Positions 4,364 through 5,239 of a stretch of 5,239 nt of DNA are shown piece after piece. The position numbers were made by a program, and so were the translations under genes. Every line of letters starts with the position of its first letter. Position 1 is the stretch's first letter. The notes under the pieces are model-generated. The model was not told the DNA's origin. It made no database searches and saw nothing but the letters and a program-made list of their open reading frames with translations. Source of the DNA: Bacteroidetes bacterium SW_11_45_7 (GTDB taxonomy: Bacteria > Bacteroidota > Bacteroidia > Chitinophagales > SW-11-45-7); contig PXTV01000169.1 in assembly GCA_003022985.1 (NCBI GenBank), forward strand, positions 677 through 5,915, in the 5' to 3' direction.

Positions 4364-5239
4364 TTATTTCACAGTATAGTTCGTGCCTGGTCCTGAGCCA
4401 TGTTTTTCGATCAGGTTTTTCTTGATCAAATCAGGCAAGATTCTTTTAACTGTCGGGCTTGGTATCCCCAGTCTTTTTGCGATATCACCAGATTTGCAAC
4501 CAGGATGATTTTCCATAAATGTTAGAATTGATTTCTCTCTGGGGGCGAGCTCAGCTTCACCACCTTGTTTCTCAAGCTTCTCCATCAATAGCTTTTGAAC
4601 ATGAGTCAATGCATCAAAGAAAAACAATACCCACTTGGTTACATCCTCATACGGTCTCTGGGCTTGGCACCCCCTTAAAGCACTATAATATTCTGTTTTT
4701 CTGCTTTCAATTTCGTGTTCTAAACTTACATATTGAATCCATTTGTAACCGTGTTGTAATAACAACAAGGTAGAAAGAAGCCGACTCATCCTGCCATTAC
4801 CATCCCGGAAAGGATGAATACTCACAAAATCGTATGTGAATAAAGCGTTTTTAACAAGTGGGTGCGTTTCATGATCATTATTGTACCATTCGATCAAGTG
4901 CTTCATTGCTTCCTCTGTTGCCAAGCCTGGTGCCGTTGTTTCAAAAATCACATGCGTGGTACCATCTGGTAGCTTTGCCTCTACTGCGTTGCTCTGCTGT
5001 TTATAATCACCTTTGTGCCATTGATCTTTCTCACTGTATTTGAGCAGTATATTGTGCAGGTTTTTTATACTGCTTTCAGTAATTTCTATTTCTGCATAAG
5101 ACCCGGCTATTAGCTCCAGGGTCTCAAAATATCCGACAACTTCCTGAGAATCCCTGTCAGCAATATTGGTGATATCGATATTCCTCAACAGTACTTCAAC
5201 TTCTTCGTCAGACATGAGCGAACCCTCAATGCGCGTGGA
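4364..5239 (-). CDS. fic: Fic-family AMP-transferase with C-terminal winged helix (5' end beyond window)
   Basis: Fic enzymes usually transfer AMP from ATP to a hydroxyl of a target protein. The complete catalytic motif HPFRDGNGRMSR (HxFx[D/E]GNGRxxR) lies at 4781-4816, including the catalytic histidine and the ATP-phosphate-binding GNGR. The C-terminal ~60 residues (APREKSILTFMENHPGC to the end, with GDIAKRLGIPSPTVKRIL) form a winged helix-turn-helix. An ATG at 5215 gives 283 residues, but the frame stays open to 5239 and reads STRIEGSL before it. STRIEG fits the inhibitory helix motif (S/T)xxxE(G/N) of the Fic_N region, so the real start is upstream. At least 291 codons are visible, against roughly 350-380 for full class II proteins of the SoFic type. 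The motif implies autoinhibition, relieved by self-modification or partner binding. The target is unknown. Downstream, minus strand, is the repeat-rich element at 4109-4321. No partner gene is visible on the 3' side. Confidence 0.92.
   Translation of the reverse strand, partial: STRIEGSLMSDEEVEVLLRNIDITNIADRDSQEVVGYFETLELIAGSYAEIEITESSIKNLHNILLKYSEKDQWHKGDYKQQSNAVEAKLPDGTTHVIFETTAPGLATEEAMKHLIEWYNNDHETHPLVKNALFTYDFVSIHPFRDGNGRMSRLLSTLLLLQHGYKWIQYVSLEHEIESRKTEYYSALRGCQAQRPYEDVTKWVLFFFDALTHVQKLLMEKLEKQGGEAELAPREKSILTFMENHPGCKSGDIAKRLGIPSPTVKRILPDLIKKNLIEKHGSGPGTNYTVK

Overview
The window looks like an accessory stretch of a Bacteroidota chromosome, next to a housekeeping gene. The evidence is the ParC-like protein at the left edge, whose sequence around the active site follows the Bacteroidota topoisomerase IV pattern (GQKELL, TQGNWGDI, APRYIEARL). 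Candidate promoters also fit the TTG / TAnnTTTG style of that phylum, and no strong Shine-Dalgarno sequences precede the starts. I cannot name a genus.

Layout: every credible coding sequence is on the minus strand. Positions 1-941 hold the first 313 codons of parC, cut by the left edge. Positions 1298-1639 encode a small exported protein of unknown function. Positions 2879-3537 are a two-gene toxin-antitoxin-like operon: a small acidic antitoxin candidate followed, with a 4-base ATGA overlap, by a PIN-domain ribonuclease. Positions 4364-5239 are a Fic-family AMP-transferase with a C-terminal winged helix. Its frame stays open to the right edge, so its true start lies outside the window, and the last visible codons contain the inhibitory SxxxEG motif.

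The space between these genes is unusually large and full of repeats. (i) A degenerate palindromic repeat (copies near 1199-1287, 2741-2869, 3787-3915 and 4171-4321) always has the same orientation. Three copies lie 9-42 bases beyond the stop codon of a minus-strand gene, and the fourth abuts a possible gene remnant. The result is a gene-plus-repeat, cassette-like layout, but I do not find integron attC core sites. (ii) From 1918 to 2677 there is a second, unrelated structured region. It has an exact 57-base direct repeat, a 49-base repeat with one mismatch, a long nested stem-loop, and many perfect hairpins with 3-base loops (TTC, GAA or TTT).

How it fits together: parC is core DNA-topology machinery with no visible functional link to the rest. 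The Fic protein and the PIN operon are typical mobile stress or defence genes, and the accessory DNA looks more AT-rich than parC, which suggests acquired DNA. The repeats are the least explained part and the best candidates for something undescribed.
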